Source: an uncultured Ruminococcus sp. (GTDB lineage Bacteria > Bacillota > Clostridia > Oscillospirales > CAG-272). From it: a stretch of DNA of 7,287 bases. Made by a program: the position numbers and the translations under genes. The DNA lies in contig CACZSA010000170.1 of assembly GCA_902783705.1 (NCBI GenBank), positions 1 to 7,287 of the forward strand, written 5' to 3'. Below are positions 6,428 through 7,287 of this stretch, piece by piece. How positions within the stretch are numbered: position 1 is the first letter of the stretch; the number at the start of each line of letters is the position of its first letter. Below the pieces are notes generated by a model. The model searched no databases, was not told where the DNA came from, and saw nothing but the letters and a program-made list of their open reading frames with translations.

Positions 6428-6813
6428 ATGAAGAAGCTGTACAGGATCACGGCGGTCCTCCTCGCCTCGCTGACGCTCTTTTCGGGATGTGCGAGCCGTA
6501 CTTCGGACACGGGCAGATCAACTATTTCGGACAGCACCCCACGCCGATGTTCGTGCCGGGGCAGACGACCGAATTCACCGAGGCAGACCTTAAATATCCC
6601 GGCGTGCTGTACACCATGCAGCCCGAGGACGCCGCGCGGATGGAGGAGATCCTCGACACGGCGGGCGAAACACTGCTCGACCGCTGGAACTTCTCCGTCT
6701 GGTCGATCCTCCGCGAGGAGATCACCGCCTTCCTCGGAGGCGTCGGATCGGCGGAGGAATGCGCGTCGAAAATCCAGTCGCGGGTGTCGATTTACCTCGC
6801 GGAAACGCATTGA
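6428..6813 (+). pseudogene. Internally deleted, frameshifted ABC solute-binding lipoprotein gene
   Basis: AAGGAG (6416-6421) lies six nt before ATG 6428, which opens a textbook lipoprotein signal peptide: MKKLYR, a hydrophobic core, and lipobox LFSGC with Cys21 at 6488-6490. In that frame the protein then turns into Arg/Ser-rich sequence typical of out-of-frame GC-rich DNA, ending near 6823. A different frame (+2) from about 6490 to the TGA at 6811-6813 reads a plausible protein end. It starts CEPYFGHGQ, continues with an acidic, helical middle, and ends with VWSILREEITAFLGG and SKIQSRVSIYLAETH. That tail resembles the C-terminal helices of family-1 (sugar-type) extracellular solute-binding proteins. 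Such proteins are usually over 400 residues, so about 300 central residues are missing and the two ends are out of frame. I call it a deletion remnant. The family assignment of the tail is from memory of typical C-termini. Confidence 0.72.
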
Positions 6814-6942
6814 ATTCTTCTGATTTTTGCAGGATCGGGGCGTCCTTCCGTCAAAAAGTGCAGAACGCATCCCCCTGTGTGCCCAATGTGTCGTCCCGGT
6901 GACAAAATTTTCACTCTCGATGAAAATATCTTGAATTATATA
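6814..6942. other. Non-coding gap after the broken lipoprotein gene
   Basis: Together with the leader to 7168 this makes a 355-bp stretch without a gene. The left part (6814-6900) has no convincing reading frame, terminator or RNA motif. From 6901 it becomes AT-rich. ATTTTCA (6907-6913) and TGAAAAT (6921-6927) form a perfect 7-bp inverted repeat around 7 nt, 15 bp upstream of the -35 box at 6943. That is a position where an activator or repressor could bind. Confidence 0.45.
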
Positions 6943-6971
6943 TTGACTTTCAGGCGATTTCTTGGTATAAT
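6943..6971 (+). promoter_or_regulatory. Sigma-A promoter of the second lipoprotein gene
   Basis: TTGACT (6943-6948), a 17-bp spacer, then a perfect TATAAT (6966-6971) in a strongly AT-rich context. Predicted start is near 6978, giving an unusually long leader of about 190 nt before the ATG at 7169. Confidence 0.87.
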
Positions 6972-6977
6972 ATATTA

Positions 6978-7168
6978 TAAATATGAACTTGCCGTCCGCG
7001 TGCCTTTCATTTCGCGGAGCCGCGGCGGTTCATGAATCTGATTTTTGAAAGCGCGTCAATGTGCGGATGCGTTTTTAAAAATAACCGTATCGGACCGCCC
7101 CTCCCGTACTTCGCGGAACGCGGGACGGAAACCGGACGGTCCAAAAAATCAATGGAGGATGAAATACC
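6978..7168 (+). promoter_or_regulatory. Long structured 5' leader of unknown class
   Basis: The leader has no credible coding frame of useful length but several pairings. TCCGCG (6995-7000) pairs with CGCGGA (7013-7018), or its CCGCG can instead pair with CGCGG at 7021-7025 as part of a longer imperfect stem reaching TGAA (6984-6987) and TTCA (7029-7032). A terminator-like hairpin follows (7048-7076), then another stem closed by GGACCG (7092-7097) and CGGTCC (7137-7142) just before the ribosome binding site. I do not recognise a known riboswitch, T-box or protein-binding leader. Structure is seen; a switching function is inference. Confidence 0.45.
7048..7076 (+). terminator. Candidate attenuator terminator in the 7169 leader
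   Basis: AAAGCGCGTC (7048-7057) can pair with GATGCGTTTT (7066-7075) around an 8-nt loop, giving 10 bp with two G-U pairs. The 3' arm runs into a T5 tract (7072-7076) that is partly used in the stem. It lies about 95 nt upstream of the lipoprotein ATG and after a strong promoter, so it would end a short leader RNA of about 100 nt. The stem is weaker than the two dap terminators. Confidence 0.45.
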
Positions 7169-7287
7169 ATGAAACTGCACAGTAGAATAATCAGCTTCGC
7201 GCTGGCTGTTCTCATGCTCTCCGCGCTGGCGCTCACCGGATGCGGAAGCTCCAAGCCCGCCGGGCAGGTCATCATCGGTACCAGCAC
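7169..7287 (+). CDS. Lipoprotein, probable ABC transporter substrate-binding protein (N-terminus only)
   Basis: Starts at ATG 7169 with GGAGG at 7154-7158, ten nt away, and runs off the right edge after 39 complete codons. Residues 1-25 form a lipoprotein signal peptide: a basic MKLHSR start, a hydrophobic core rich in Ala/Leu, and lipobox LTGC with the lipidated Cys25. A short Gly/Ser/Lys/Pro linker follows, then QVIIGTS (33-39). A linker then VIxGT is how many clostridial peptide/nickel-type (SBP_bac_5) binding proteins begin, so an oligopeptide importer is my best guess, weakly held. It lies downstream of a broken binding-protein gene on the same strand, but has its own promoter and a long leader. 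Lipoprotein export is well supported; substrate is not. Confidence 0.7.
   Translation, partial: MKLHSRIISFALAVLMLSALALTGCGSSKPAGQVIIGTS

Noticed and set aside
6428..6823. A genuine 131-residue lipoprotein in the signal-peptide frame
   Set aside because: After Cys21 the frame is Arg/Ser/Pro-rich and structureless, while another frame reads a coherent protein tail. Programmed frameshifting was considered but would still give a protein far too short for the family, with no slippery heptamer seen.
6034..6870. A 278-codon minus-strand frame covering the dap promoter and riboswitch
   Set aside because: It overlaps the riboswitch, two promoters and the lipoprotein remnant, and its sequence shows no recognisable domain.
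7092..7142. GGACCG/CGGTCC hairpin as a terminator
   Set aside because: It is followed on the plus strand by A residues, not T residues, so it cannot be an intrinsic terminator in the direction of the gene; retained only as a leader stem.

Overview
The window looks like chromosome from a GC-rich, gut- or rumen-type Bacillota (Clostridia). The genes are GC-rich, the gaps between them are AT-rich with clear sigma-A promoters, and ribosome binding sites are strong GGAGG types. Supporting details are a meso-DAP dehydrogenase, a lysine riboswitch with an intrinsic terminator, an acetyl-type MetA, and lipoproteins with LxGC lipoboxes. This placement is inference from gene content; no marker gene is present.

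Minus strand, right to left. A consensus promoter (6241-6269) drives a lysine riboswitch leader that ends in an intrinsic terminator (6006-6035). It controls dapA (5082-5975), dapB (4310-5077) and ddh (3308-4285). These three genes take aspartate semialdehyde plus pyruvate to meso-diaminopimelate, the cell-wall and lysine precursor, by the short dehydrogenase route. A terminator (3249-3277) closes the unit. A second consensus promoter (3216-3244) then drives metY (1893-3176) and metA (928-1869). Together these acetylate homoserine and sulfhydrylate it to homocysteine. MetA carries Glu111, the acetyl-CoA specificity residue. A third unit, with an extended -10 promoter and a stem-loop in its leader, encodes an APH/NahK-type sugar kinase that runs off the left edge (1-759).

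Plus strand, from about 6345 to the right edge. A good promoter and ribosome binding site lead into a broken lipoprotein gene (6428-6813). It has a lipoprotein signal peptide joined, out of frame, to only the last ~107 residues of an ABC sugar-type solute-binding protein. Downstream, a near-perfect promoter (6943-6971) drives a structured leader of about 190 nt containing a terminator-like hairpin. The leader precedes a second lipoprotein (7169 to the right edge), probably an ABC transporter substrate-binding protein.

The biosynthetic genes are ordinary and intact. The items most worth a second look are the unidentified structured leader at 6978-7168, the internally deleted binding-protein gene, and the stem-loop at the 5' end of the kinase transcript. 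I found no CRISPR array, tRNA, rRNA, insertion sequence or phage gene.
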